9,411 nucleotides of DNA, taken from positions 1-9,411 of the forward strand of contig DASXXM010000461.1 of the NCBI GenBank assembly GCA_036503065.1, written 5' to 3'. Origin of the DNA: DATEPR01 sp036503065. GTDB taxonomy: Bacteria > Actinomycetota > Actinomycetes > Mycobacteriales > Pseudonocardiaceae. The number at the start of each line of letters is the position of its first letter. Within the stretch, counting starts at the first letter, position 1. The notes below the pieces were generated by a model. It saw nothing but the letters and a program-made list of their open reading frames with translations, had not been told where the DNA came from and made no database searches. Below, in pieces: positions 1-6,362 of the stretch. The translations under genes and the position numbers were made by a program.

Positions 1-2
1 AG

Positions 3-1559
3 GTGCCGGTAAAAGCACCGAGTCGCCGAAGACCGGGCACCGGTCGACGGGTCGCCGCGCTCGCCGGCTACACGGCGTTGACGCTGGTCGCGCTGCTGAT
101 CCTCGGCGTGACCGGCTACGCGTGGAGCCAGTACACGATCCTGGACACCAGCGTGCACAAGTCGAACGCGATCGCCGCGCCCAGCGAGAAGAAATCGCTC
201 AACGGCGACACGAACATCCTGATCATGGGCCTGGACAGCCGGTTGGACGAGAACGGCAATCCGCTGCCGCAGAACATCTACAACGCCCTGCACGCCGGTG
301 ACGACTCCGTCGGCGGCTTCAACGCGAACGTCCTGATGCTGCTGCACGTGCCGGCACAGGGCAGGGCGGTGGAGATCTCCATCCCCCGCGACGACTACGT
401 CAGCCTGCCGGGCTGCCCGGACAAGGAGTGCAAGGAGAAGATCAAGCAGGCCTACGGACTGGCCAGGGACCAGGCCTACAACCAGTTCCACGCGCAGGGC
501 CTCACCGGGACCACCCTGGAGGAGGCGGCGCGCGACGCGGGCCGGAAGGAGGAGGTCGACACGGTCAGCCAGTTCCTCGGCGGCGTGCCGATCGACCACT
601 TCGTCGAGGTCACGCTGGTCGCGTTCTTCCAGATCGCGCAGGTCGTGCAGCCGATCACGGTGTGCCTGCAGCAGGCCACGAACGACACGTTCTCCGGTGC
701 AGCCTTCCCCGCGGGCCAGCAGCAGCTCAACGCGTCGCAAGCGCTTGCGTTCGTTCGGCAGCGGCGGGACACCGGGCCGCGCGACGTCTATTTCAACAAC
801 TTCACCGACCTGGACCGGGAGCGCCGGCAGCAGGCCTTCATCTCGTCGCTGGCCTACCAGTTGCGCCAGGCCGGCACGTTCACCAACCCGTCGAAGATCA
901 ACGGAATCCTGGGCATCGCCAAGGAGAACACGGCCGTCGACAGTGGACTGAACCTGCTGCAGCTCGCGCAGGAGGCGGACAACCTGACCGGCGGCAACAT
1001 CTCGTTCAACACCCTGCCGATCGACCACTTCGCGAATCTCGGCGGCTCGATCGGCGACGTCAACATCGTGAACCCGGCGGTGATCCAGACCGAGGTCCAC
1101 CAACTGCTCACGCCAGCCGCGCCGACCACGTCCACCAGGACGAAACCGACGACAACGCCGCCGACCACCACGTCCACGGCACCGGGCGGTGTCGTGGACG
1201 TGGTGAACAGGTCGGGCCAGGAGGGCGTGGCCGGGAACCTGGAGCGCGCCCTGGTTGCCAAGGGATACACCGAAGGCGTGGCCAGCACGGAGCAGCCGGT
1301 GGTGCAGGCGAGCGTCGTGCAGTACGGCTCGTCGACCGCGTTGTCGGCGGCCGACTCCGTGGCCCAACTGCTCGGCGGGGTGATGGTGACGCGGTCGTCG
1401 GTCGTGCCGGCCGGTCACGTCCGCGTGGTGCTGGGCCGGAACTACAGCGCGCCGACGGGGGTGGCGCCGACGACGACCACGAACGTCCCCCTCCCCGCGC
1501 CGAACACCCTGACCGCGCCGCCGCCGCTGTCCGGCGGCTCCGTTCCGTGCGTCAAGTAG
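3..1559 (+). CDS. LCP (LytR-CpsA-Psr) family cell-wall ligase with LytR_C domain, N-terminus possibly incomplete
   Basis: LCP proteins are membrane-anchored phosphotransferases that attach lipid-linked polymers (arabinogalactan, teichoic acid or capsule) to peptidoglycan outside the cell. The 518-residue product has a basic N-terminus, one membrane helix at about residues 18-41, an LCP domain at about 70-290, a Thr/Pro-rich linker at about 371-396 and a LytR_C domain at about 397-482, then a second Thr/Pro-rich tail. LCP motifs seen are IMGLDSR (74-80), SIPRDDYV (126-133), PIDHFVEV (196-203), ALAFVRQRR (247-255) and RRQQAFI (274-280). The usual Arg-Ser-Asp-Thr segment is replaced by FNANV (106-110). 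The GTG at 3-5 is only the first start available and no ribosome site can be seen before it, so the gene may begin upstream. It ends inside the convergent exporter gene (8-bp overlap). The family is clear; the polymer it transfers is unknown. Old annotations calling such proteins transcriptional regulators are misleading. Confidence 0.9.
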   Translation: MPVKAPSRRRPGTGRRVAALAGYTALTLVALLILGVTGYAWSQYTILDTSVHKSNAIAAPSEKKSLNGDTNILIMGLDSRLDENGNPLPQNIYNALHAGDDSVGGFNANVLMLLHVPAQGRAVEISIPRDDYVSLPGCPDKECKEKIKQAYGLARDQAYNQFHAQGLTGTTLEEAARDAGRKEEVDTVSQFLGGVPIDHFVEVTLVAFFQIAQVVQPITVCLQQATNDTFSGAAFPAGQQQLNASQALAFVRQRRDTGPRDVYFNNFTDLDRERRQQAFISSLAYQLRQAGTFTNPSKINGILGIAKENTAVDSGLNLLQLAQEADNLTGGNISFNTLPIDHFANLGGSIGDVNIVNPAVIQTEVHQLLTPAAPTTSTRTKPTTTPPTTTSTAPGGVVDVVNRSGQEGVAGNLERALVAKGYTEGVASTEQPVVQASVVQYGSSTALSAADSVAQLLGGVMVTRSSVVPAGHVRVVLGRNYSAPTGVAPTTTTNVPLPAPNTLTAPPPLSGGSVPCVK

Positions 1560-2988
1560 CGGCCCGCTGACGGCGGAACGTGAGCGCGACCAGGAACGTC
1601 GCCACCGCGAACACCACGGCCACCGACCACGCGCTGGTCATCCCGCTCACCAGGGCGATCCGTGGTACCGCACCGTTGCTCGCCGCGTGCCGGCTCGCGG
1701 TGCCGAACACGGTGACCAGGACGGCCAGCCCGACCGTGGCGCCGAGGTTCTGCAGTGTCTGCAGCACGCCGCCCGCGGCACCGGCGTCGGCCGGACCGAC
1801 GGTGGCCATGATCACGACGTTCAGCGGCGCGAACGCCAGCCCGCCGCCGATTCCCATCAGCGCCAGCGGGCCGAGCAGCCCGGTCAGGTAGCCGCTGTCC
1901 GCCGTGATCTGGGTGAGCCAGACGAGGCCGCCCGCCATCAGCGCGGTGCCGGTGAGCGCGAGCGGTTTGGGTCCGAATCTGGGCAGCAGCCGAGGAATCA
2001 GCCGCGTCATGCCGAACAGCAGGGCGGCCATCGGCAGGAAGGCGAAGCCGGTGCCGACCGGGCTCAGGCCGCGGATCTCCTGCAGGAACTGGGTGAGGAA
2101 GAAGAACATCGACATCATGGCCATCGGCCCGAGGAAGAAGTTCAGGTAGGCGGCGGCGCGATCACGGTTCGCGAACAGGCGCAGCGGCATCACCGGTTGC
2201 CTGGTCCGGACCTCGATCGCCAGGAACACGGCCAGCACCACCAGACCGAGCACGATGGCGCCCATCGTGATCCGGTCACCCCAGCCGACCGAACCGGCCC
2301 GAATGAAACCGTAGACCAGCGCGCCGACACCAACCGTCCCGGTGACCGCCCCCGGCAGGTCGAGACGACCCGGGTGCCGCGCGGGCGTGGCCAGAAACCG
2401 ACTGGCCAGCAACACGATCGCGATGCCGACCGGCACGTTGATGAACAGCACGGACCGCCACGAGGTCAGCTCGGTGAGCACGCCGCCGAGCATCAGCCCG
2501 ATGGCGAACCCGCCGCTGCTCATGCCGGAGAAGACGGCCAGCGCACGGATGCGGCGCGTCGGTTCGGTGAACGTCGTGATGATCAGCGCGAGCGTGTTCG
2601 GTCCCGCCGCCGCGGCGCCGACCCCCTGCACGACACGCGCGGCCAGCAGCCAGCCGGACGAGGTGGCGAATCCGCCTGCCAGTGAGCCGAGGGTGAACAC
2701 GGCGATCCCGGCGATGAACAGGCGTCGTCGGCCGAACAGGTCGCCCGCCCGGCCGCCGAGCAGCAGCAGACCGCCGAAGACCAGCGTGTAGGCGTCGATC
2801 ACCCAGGACAGGCCGGTGGGCGTGAAGTGTAGGTCGGCCTGGATGCGCGGCAGCGCCACGTTCATCACGGTCACGTCGAGGATGAGCATCAGTTGGCAGG
2901 TGACCAGGATCGTGAGCACGAGACCGGGCCGGGTCCTCGTGCGCTCATCGATGCGCCGGTCACCGACGGACAGAGTCCGTTCGGTCAC
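1552..2988 (-). CDS. MFS drug exporter, DHA2 (EmrB/QacA-like) family
   Basis: Proton-coupled multidrug exporter of the inner membrane. The 478-residue protein is hydrophobic almost throughout, consistent with the 14 helices usual in DHA2. Helix 1 carries LDVTVMNVALPRIQ (37-50), the typical DHA2 signature with a membrane Asp. The loop after helix 2 carries motif A, GGRAGDLFGRRR (78-89). Helix 5 has the Gly-rich segment GMSSGGFAIGLMLGG (155-169), like antiporter motif C. It starts at GTG (2986-2988), preceded on the minus strand by AGGGGAGG (complement of 2993-3000) five bases upstream. It is divergent from a TetR gene, with operator-like repeats between them, so repression by that TetR and induction by an exported compound is the natural inference. 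The substrate cannot be predicted. The 3' end overlaps the LCP gene by 8 bp. Confidence 0.93.
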   Translation of the reverse strand: MTERTLSVGDRRIDERTRTRPGLVLTILVTCQLMLILDVTVMNVALPRIQADLHFTPTGLSWVIDAYTLVFGGLLLLGGRAGDLFGRRRLFIAGIAVFTLGSLAGGFATSSGWLLAARVVQGVGAAAAGPNTLALIITTFTEPTRRIRALAVFSGMSSGGFAIGLMLGGVLTELTSWRSVLFINVPVGIAIVLLASRFLATPARHPGRLDLPGAVTGTVGVGALVYGFIRAGSVGWGDRITMGAIVLGLVVLAVFLAIEVRTRQPVMPLRLFANRDRAAAYLNFFLGPMAMMSMFFFLTQFLQEIRGLSPVGTGFAFLPMAALLFGMTRLIPRLLPRFGPKPLALTGTALMAGGLVWLTQITADSGYLTGLLGPLALMGIGGGLAFAPLNVVIMATVGPADAGAAGGVLQTLQNLGATVGLAVLVTVFGTASRHAASNGAVPRIALVSGMTSAWSVAVVFAVATFLVALTFRRQRAAT

Positions 2989-3011
2989 AGGTCCTCCCCT
3001 TGCGTTCCGAA

Positions 3012-3036
3012 CGAAACGGAGTAAGTCTCCGTTTCG
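3012..3036. promoter_or_regulatory. Operator-like inverted repeat O1 (putative TetR site)
   Basis: A perfect inverted repeat with 10-bp arms, CGAAACGGAG and CTCCGTTTCG, separated by TAAGT. It lies 24 bp before the exporter start, immediately downstream of that gene's predicted transcription start. Perfect dyads of this size next to a divergent TetR gene are normally the regulator's binding site. The core AAACGGA-N7-TCCGTTT recurs almost exactly at 3079-3099. Assignment to this TetR is inference from position. Confidence 0.75.
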
Positions 3037-3043
3037 ACCCGGC

Positions 3044-3074
3044 TATCATATGGAGGAGGTATCCGGTTCCGCAA
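3044..3074. promoter_or_regulatory. Overlapping divergent promoters for the exporter and tetR
   Basis: On the minus strand TTGCGG (complement of 3069-3074) and TATGAT (complement of 3045-3050) are separated by 18 bp. This is a good sigma-70-type promoter that would start exporter transcription near 3038, just before O1. On the plus strand TATCAT (3044-3049) overlaps the same bases and could serve tetR, although no good -35 element is seen for it. O1 and O2 flank this block on either side. Predicted by eye from consensus only. Confidence 0.5.
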
Positions 3075-3078
3075 GACT

Positions 3079-3099
3079 AACCGGAGAACTCGTCCGTTT
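3079..3099. promoter_or_regulatory. Second operator-like inverted repeat O2 (putative TetR site)
   Basis: AACCGGA-N7-TCCGTTT, identical in geometry to the O1 core and with one mismatch in one arm. Its centre (3089) is 65 bp from the O1 centre (3024). It lies between the predicted tetR transcription start and the tetR ribosome site, and upstream of the exporter's -35 element. It could block tetR transcription or cooperate with O1 by looping. Function is inferred. Confidence 0.55.
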
Positions 3100-3124
3100 C
3101 CAGTCCTTCGGCCAAGGAGGTCCG

Positions 3125-3694
3125 ATGGCCCAGCCGGCTGACCCCGCGCGGCCGATGCGCGCGGACGCCCGTCGCAACGGCGAGCTGCTGATCGCCACGG
3201 CCCGCGCGGTGTTCACGGAGAAGGGCGCCGAAGCGCCACTGGACGAGATCGCCAGACGGGCCGGCGTCGGCGCCGGCACCCTGTACCGCCATTTCCCCAA
3301 CCGCGAAGCCCTGATCGAGGCCGTCTACCGCGATGAGGTGAACCAGCTGGCCAACCTGGCCGGCGACCTGCTCGCCGCCCACTCGCCCGCCGTCGCCCTT
3401 GACGAGTGGATGCGGGCGCACGTGCGGTTCGTCGCGCATCGGCGTGGGCTGGCCACCAGTCTGAAGGCCATGCTCGACCCGAACGGCGAGGCGATGGTGT
3501 GGTGTAAGGCCACGATGTTGGCCGCGGCCGAGAAGATGTTGGACGCGGGCCGGGAAGCCGGCACGGTGCGTGCTGATCTGGTGCCGTACGACCTGCTCCG
3601 GCTTGGTCATGCCATTGGGATCGCGGCTGAGCTGGGCACCGCGGCGGACAGTGAGCGGATGATCCAGGTCATGTTGGTCGGTCTTCGCGCCTAG
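3125..3694 (+). CDS. TetR-family transcriptional repressor, likely regulator of the divergent exporter
   Basis: A 189-residue one-component regulator, within the normal TetR length. The N-terminal DNA-binding domain spans about residues 18-65, with the helix-turn-helix at about 38-60: LDEIARRAGVGAGTLYRHFP, the typical TetR recognition-helix pattern ending in YRHFPNREAL. The rest is an all-helical ligand and dimer domain that is not conserved enough to name an inducer. It resembles the SbtR-like C-terminal class common in actinomycetes. ATG at 3125 is chosen because AAGGAGG (3114-3120) lies four bases upstream. An in-frame ATG at 3050 would add 25 residues but has no ribosome site and would run through O2. 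Divergence from the MFS gene and two shared dyads point to repression of both genes. It converges on the mutase gene with a 15-bp gap and no visible terminator. Confidence 0.92.
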   Translation: MAQPADPARPMRADARRNGELLIATARAVFTEKGAEAPLDEIARRAGVGAGTLYRHFPNREALIEAVYRDEVNQLANLAGDLLAAHSPAVALDEWMRAHVRFVAHRRGLATSLKAMLDPNGEAMVWCKATMLAAAEKMLDAGREAGTVRADLVPYDLLRLGHAIGIAAELGTAADSERMIQVMLVGLRA

Positions 3695-3709
3695 CGGGAC
3701 GGCCTGTGG

Positions 3710-5701
3710 CTAGAAGGCGTTGGCGCGCAGGACGATGTCGACGATCTCGTTCATCATCGACGTCATGTCGTAGTCCTTGGGTGTGAACACGCCGACCACG
3801 CCCAGTCGGCGCAGGGCCACCGCGTCCTCGGGTGGGATGATCCCGCCGACCACCACCGGAATGTCCGCGGCGCCCGCCGAAGCCAGGCCGGCCACCACGG
3901 CCGGCACGACCTCCATATGCGAGCCGGACAACACCGACAGGCCGACCACGTGCACGCCCTCCTGCACCGCGGCGGACACGATCTGCGCGGGCGTGAGCCG
4001 GATGCCCTGGTAGATCACCTCGAAGCCGACGTCCCTGGCGCGCACCGCGATCTGTTCGGCACCGTTGGAATGGCCGTCCAGGCCCGGTTTGCCGACCAGG
4101 AAGCGCAGTCGTCCGCCCAACAGGTCGCCGGTCCGCCGGACCCGGTCGCGGACCGCGCTGATCGCCGTGCCCGCGTCGCCGGTGGCGGCCGCCGCGGACA
4201 CGCCGGTCGGTGCGCGGTACTCGCCGAACACCTCTCGTAGCGCGCCTGCCCATTCGCCGGTTGTCACGCCCGCTGTCGCGCAGTCCAGGGTGGCCGGGAC
4301 CAGGTTGGCCTCGGTTTTGGCGTCGTGCCGCAGGCGGTCCAGGGCGGCCTGCGCGGCCGGCTCGGCGCGGCCGGCGCGCCATGCCTGTACGGCCTCGATC
4401 GCGTGCCGCGCCACGGTCGGGTCGATGGACTCGACGGCGGTGACGCCTTCGGCCTGCAGCGGGCTGGGTTCCGTGGTGTCGAACCGGTTCACGCCGACGA
4501 CGACGTCCTCTGTGGCCTCGATTCGGCGTCGGCGTTCGGCCAGTGAGCCGACCAACTGGGACTTCATGTAGCCGGACTCGACGGCCGCGACCGCGCCGCC
4601 CATCGCCTGCACCCGGTCGATCTCGGCGCGTGCGCCGGTCAGCAGCTCGTCCACTTTGGACATTACTACCGGTGAGCCGTCGAAGAGGTCCTCGTACTCC
4701 AACAGGTCCGTCTCGTAGGCGAGGACCTGTTGCATGCGCAGTGCCCACTGCTGGTCCCACGGCCGGGGTAGGCCGAGTGCCTCGTTCCACGCCGGCAACT
4801 GGATCGCGCGTGCCCGTGCGCCGCGGGACAGCGTCACCGCCAGCATCTCCAGCACGATCCGTTGTGCGTTGTTCTCCGGCTGGGCTTCGGTCAGGCCGAG
4901 CGAGTTGACCTGTACGCCGTAGCGGAAGCGGCGCAGCTTCGGATCCTTGATGCCGTAACGGTCCCTGGTCAGGTCGTCCCACAGTTCGGTGAAGGCGCGC
5001 ATCTTGCACATCTCCTCCACGAACCGGACACCCGCGTTGACGAAGAACGACATCCGGCCGACCACGTCGCCGAATCGTTCCGGCGCCACCTGTCCCGAGT
5101 CACGCACCGAGTCCAGGACGGCTATCGCGGCGCTGACCGAGTACGCGATCTCCTGCACCGGCGTGGCGCCGGCCTCCTGGAGGTGGTACGAGCAGATGTT
5201 GATCGGGTTCCACTTCGGCACGTTCGCCACGGTCCACGCCACCATGTCGGTGATCAGGCGCAGGCTCGGGCCGGGCGGGAACACGTACGTGCCCCTGGAC
5301 AGGTACTCCTTGATGATGTCGTTCTGGGTGGTGCCGGAAAGTTGGGTGAGGTCCGCGTCCTGCTCGCGCGCGATCGTCACGTAGAGCGCGAGCAGCCACA
5401 TCGCGGTCGAGTTGATGGTCATCGACGTGTTCGCGTCGGCCAGCGGTATGCCGTCGAACAACTGGCGCATGTCACCCAGATGGCTGACGGGCACGCCGAC
5501 CTTGCCGACCTCACCGGCGGCGAGTTCGTGGTCCGGGTCGTAACCGGTCTGGGTGGGCAGGTCGAAGGCCACCGACAGGCCCGTCTGGCCCTTGGCGAGG
5601 TTGCGTCGGTAGAGGGCGTTGGACGCGGCGGCCGAGGAGTGGCCCGCGTAGGTCCGCATCACCCATGGACGGTCCCGCTCGGCATCGGACGGATACGGCA
5701 C
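3710..5701 (-). CDS. ecm: Adenosylcobalamin-dependent ethylmalonyl-CoA mutase (protein MeaA)
   Basis: Interconverts (2R)-ethylmalonyl-CoA and methylsuccinyl-CoA in the ethylmalonyl-CoA pathway of acetyl-CoA assimilation, in the cytosol. In actinomycetes this also affects the ethylmalonyl-CoA pool used by polyketide synthases. The single-chain 663-residue protein has a TIM-barrel mutase domain (about 8-500) opening with RPWVMRTYAGHSS, and it carries SYHLQEAGATP (171-181), where His173 matches the active-site His of methylmalonyl-CoA mutase. The C-terminal B12-binding domain (about 530-663) has LDGHSNG (541-547), the DxHxxG motif whose His ligates cobalt, plus GLSVLSGSH and VVGGIIP. The overall pattern matches Streptomyces MeaA much better than MutB or IcmA. 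GTG at 5699-5701 is chosen: AGAGGAGG lies six bases upstream, and the alternative start at 5938 adds 79 residues foreign to the family. The partner enzyme Ccr is not in this window. Assignment as Ecm rather than another mutase rests on remembered family sequences. Confidence 0.9.
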   Translation of the reverse strand: MPYPSDAERDRPWVMRTYAGHSSAAASNALYRRNLAKGQTGLSVAFDLPTQTGYDPDHELAAGEVGKVGVPVSHLGDMRQLFDGIPLADANTSMTINSTAMWLLALYVTIAREQDADLTQLSGTTQNDIIKEYLSRGTYVFPPGPSLRLITDMVAWTVANVPKWNPINICSYHLQEAGATPVQEIAYSVSAAIAVLDSVRDSGQVAPERFGDVVGRMSFFVNAGVRFVEEMCKMRAFTELWDDLTRDRYGIKDPKLRRFRYGVQVNSLGLTEAQPENNAQRIVLEMLAVTLSRGARARAIQLPAWNEALGLPRPWDQQWALRMQQVLAYETDLLEYEDLFDGSPVVMSKVDELLTGARAEIDRVQAMGGAVAAVESGYMKSQLVGSLAERRRRIEATEDVVVGVNRFDTTEPSPLQAEGVTAVESIDPTVARHAIEAVQAWRAGRAEPAAQAALDRLRHDAKTEANLVPATLDCATAGVTTGEWAGALREVFGEYRAPTGVSAAAATGDAGTAISAVRDRVRRTGDLLGGRLRFLVGKPGLDGHSNGAEQIAVRARDVGFEVIYQGIRLTPAQIVSAAVQEGVHVVGLSVLSGSHMEVVPAVVAGLASAGAADIPVVVGGIIPPEDAVALRRLGVVGVFTPKDYDMTSMMNEIVDIVLRANAF

Positions 5702-5822
5702 GGTGAACCTCCTCTGGGTTGCGATAGTACTGGCCGGTAACAATTCAGACCCGGTGCGATTGCTCACAACCACCCGGTCGAGCGTTCTGGTCACGACATC
5801 GGCGCCGGAGGAGGATGGCGGG
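5702..5822. promoter_or_regulatory. Divergent intergenic region of ecm and the small membrane-protein gene
   Basis: A 121-bp gap with both flanking genes reading outward. On the minus strand TACTAT (complement of 5724-5729) is a plausible -10 element for ecm, giving a leader of about 17 nt that contains AGAGGAGG (complement of 5708-5715). No convincing -35 is present at 17-18 bp. On the plus side GGAGGAGG (5807-5814) is the ribosome site of the next gene, and I see no clear promoter for it. No cobalamin riboswitch motif is present. Confidence 0.35.
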
Positions 5823-6146
5823 ATGGGCACGTACGGCGACGAGGCGCTGATCCTGTTCGCCGTGATCATCCTGCTCGCTGGCATCCTGCGTCGGTACTTC
5901 GGCAGCGACCTCGACCGGACCGAGCGCAAGCTCGCCAAGGCACGGGATTACGGCCTCCTGTCCGAGGTGGCGACGGTGCCGTCCGAACAGGCCGCCACGT
6001 TCGTCCGGGATCTGTTGCGCAGCAACGGAATCCGCGCGACGACCGCCCCGGACGACAACGGCGCGACACAACACGTGCTCGTCTTTCCCGGCGACGCGCA
6101 CGCCGCCGCGAACGTCCTGCTGCAGGTCAACGACAGCGGCGAGTAG
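5823..6146 (+). CDS. Small single-pass membrane protein with DUF2007-like C-terminal domain
   Basis: A 107-residue protein of unknown function. Residues 8-22 (ALILFAVIILLAGIL) plus flanks form one membrane helix, followed by basic RRYF, suggesting the C-terminal part faces the cytoplasm. A charged, probably helical segment follows (29-42, DLDRTERKLAKARD). The C-terminal part (about 48-102) alternates as strand-helix-strand-helix: sensitivity to VATVPSEQAATFVRDLLRSNGI, then HVLVFPGDAHAAANVLL. This resembles DUF2007, a small domain described as putative signal-transducing, but the match is by pattern only. ATG at 5823 is chosen because GGAGGAGG (5807-5814) lies eight bases upstream; the reading frame is open further back to 5703 without another good ribosome site. 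It is monocistronic, divergent from ecm and convergent with murA. Confidence 0.75.
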   Translation: MGTYGDEALILFAVIILLAGILRRYFGSDLDRTERKLAKARDYGLLSEVATVPSEQAATFVRDLLRSNGIRATTAPDDNGATQHVLVFPGDAHAAANVLLQVNDSGE

Positions 6147-6300
6147 CCCCAGGCCCAAGGGCACCCGGCAAAGTAGCCTCGACAAGCCCCAGCCTTCGAA
6201 GCCGCGATCCCGCAGGCCGCCGGGCAGACCCCCGCCCATCCCTGGGGGCTTCGGCCCTTTTCAACCCTATGCCTGTCAAGCCCTGAATGGGTGGCTTGCC
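6147..6300. other. Structured non-coding intergenic stretch between convergent genes
   Basis: Lies between the stop codons of the small membrane-protein gene and murA and has no credible reading frame of its own. It contains nested inverted repeats: AAGCCCCAG (6184-6192) against CTGGGGGCTT (6242-6251, one extra G), CGAAGCC (6197-6203) against GGCTTCG (6247-6253), and CCCCAGG (6147-6153) against CCTGGGG (6241-6247). These stems compete for the same right arm. It may be a transcription-termination region, a folded 3' UTR or a copy of an interspersed intergenic repeat. Confidence 0.4.
6244..6261 (+). terminator. Terminator-like GC hairpin with UUCG loop and short U-tract
   Basis: GGGC (6246-6249), TTCG loop (6250-6253), GCCC (6254-6257), then TTTT (6258-6261). 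Two G-U pairs can extend the stem. The UUCG tetraloop is exceptionally stable, and the T-run follows on the plus strand, so it would stop transcripts from the small membrane-protein gene that ends 97 bp upstream. The stem is short and the U-tract is only four bases, so efficiency is uncertain. Confidence 0.45.
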
Positions 6301-6307
6301 GGGAATC

Positions 6308-6316
6308 TGTGGATAA
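6308..6316 (-). promoter_or_regulatory. DnaA box (TTATCCACA, perfect consensus)
   Basis: The minus strand reads TTATCCACA, the strict bacterial DnaA-binding consensus. It lies 47 bp downstream of the murA stop codon, in non-coding DNA. A second box follows at 6338-6346 in the same orientation. One exact 9-mer could occur by chance, but a same-direction pair is less likely to. Confidence 0.55.
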
Positions 6317-6337
6317 CTGCCCGAAAATCGACGAAGC

Positions 6338-6346
6338 TGTGGACAA
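6338..6346 (-). promoter_or_regulatory. DnaA box (TTGTCCACA, actinomycete-preferred form)
   Basis: The minus strand reads TTGTCCACA, the form favoured in Streptomyces and mycobacterial origins. It starts exactly 30 bp from the box at 6308, about three helical turns, so both boxes would face the same side of the DNA. No dnaA, dnaN or AT-rich unwinding region is nearby, so this is not the chromosomal origin as seen here. Confidence 0.55.
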
Positions 6347-6362
6347 GCGACTTGACAATCGA

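Noticed and set aside
428..1570. Alternative plus-strand frame inside the LCP gene
   Set aside because: Arg/Gly/Ala-rich out-of-frame reading with no domain; the LCP frame is well supported.
3052..3059. Strong ribosome-site-like GGAGGAGG in the tetR leader
   Set aside because: No start codon follows at 5-10 bases; the in-frame ATG at 3050 lies before it rather than after it.
4862..5740. Plus-strand open frame of 292 codons opposite the mutase
   Set aside because: Lies wholly opposite conserved mutase codons and has no recognisable domain.
5702..5938. 79-codon upstream extension of the mutase reading frame
   Set aside because: The added residues do not resemble the MeaA family, would overlap the divergent gene, and the GTG at 5701 has a strong ribosome site and begins where the family begins.
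6147..6362. Expected rRNA operon downstream of murA, as in M. tuberculosis
   Set aside because: No rRNA sequence or typical rRNA promoter is present in the gap, and the next gene is protein-coding.
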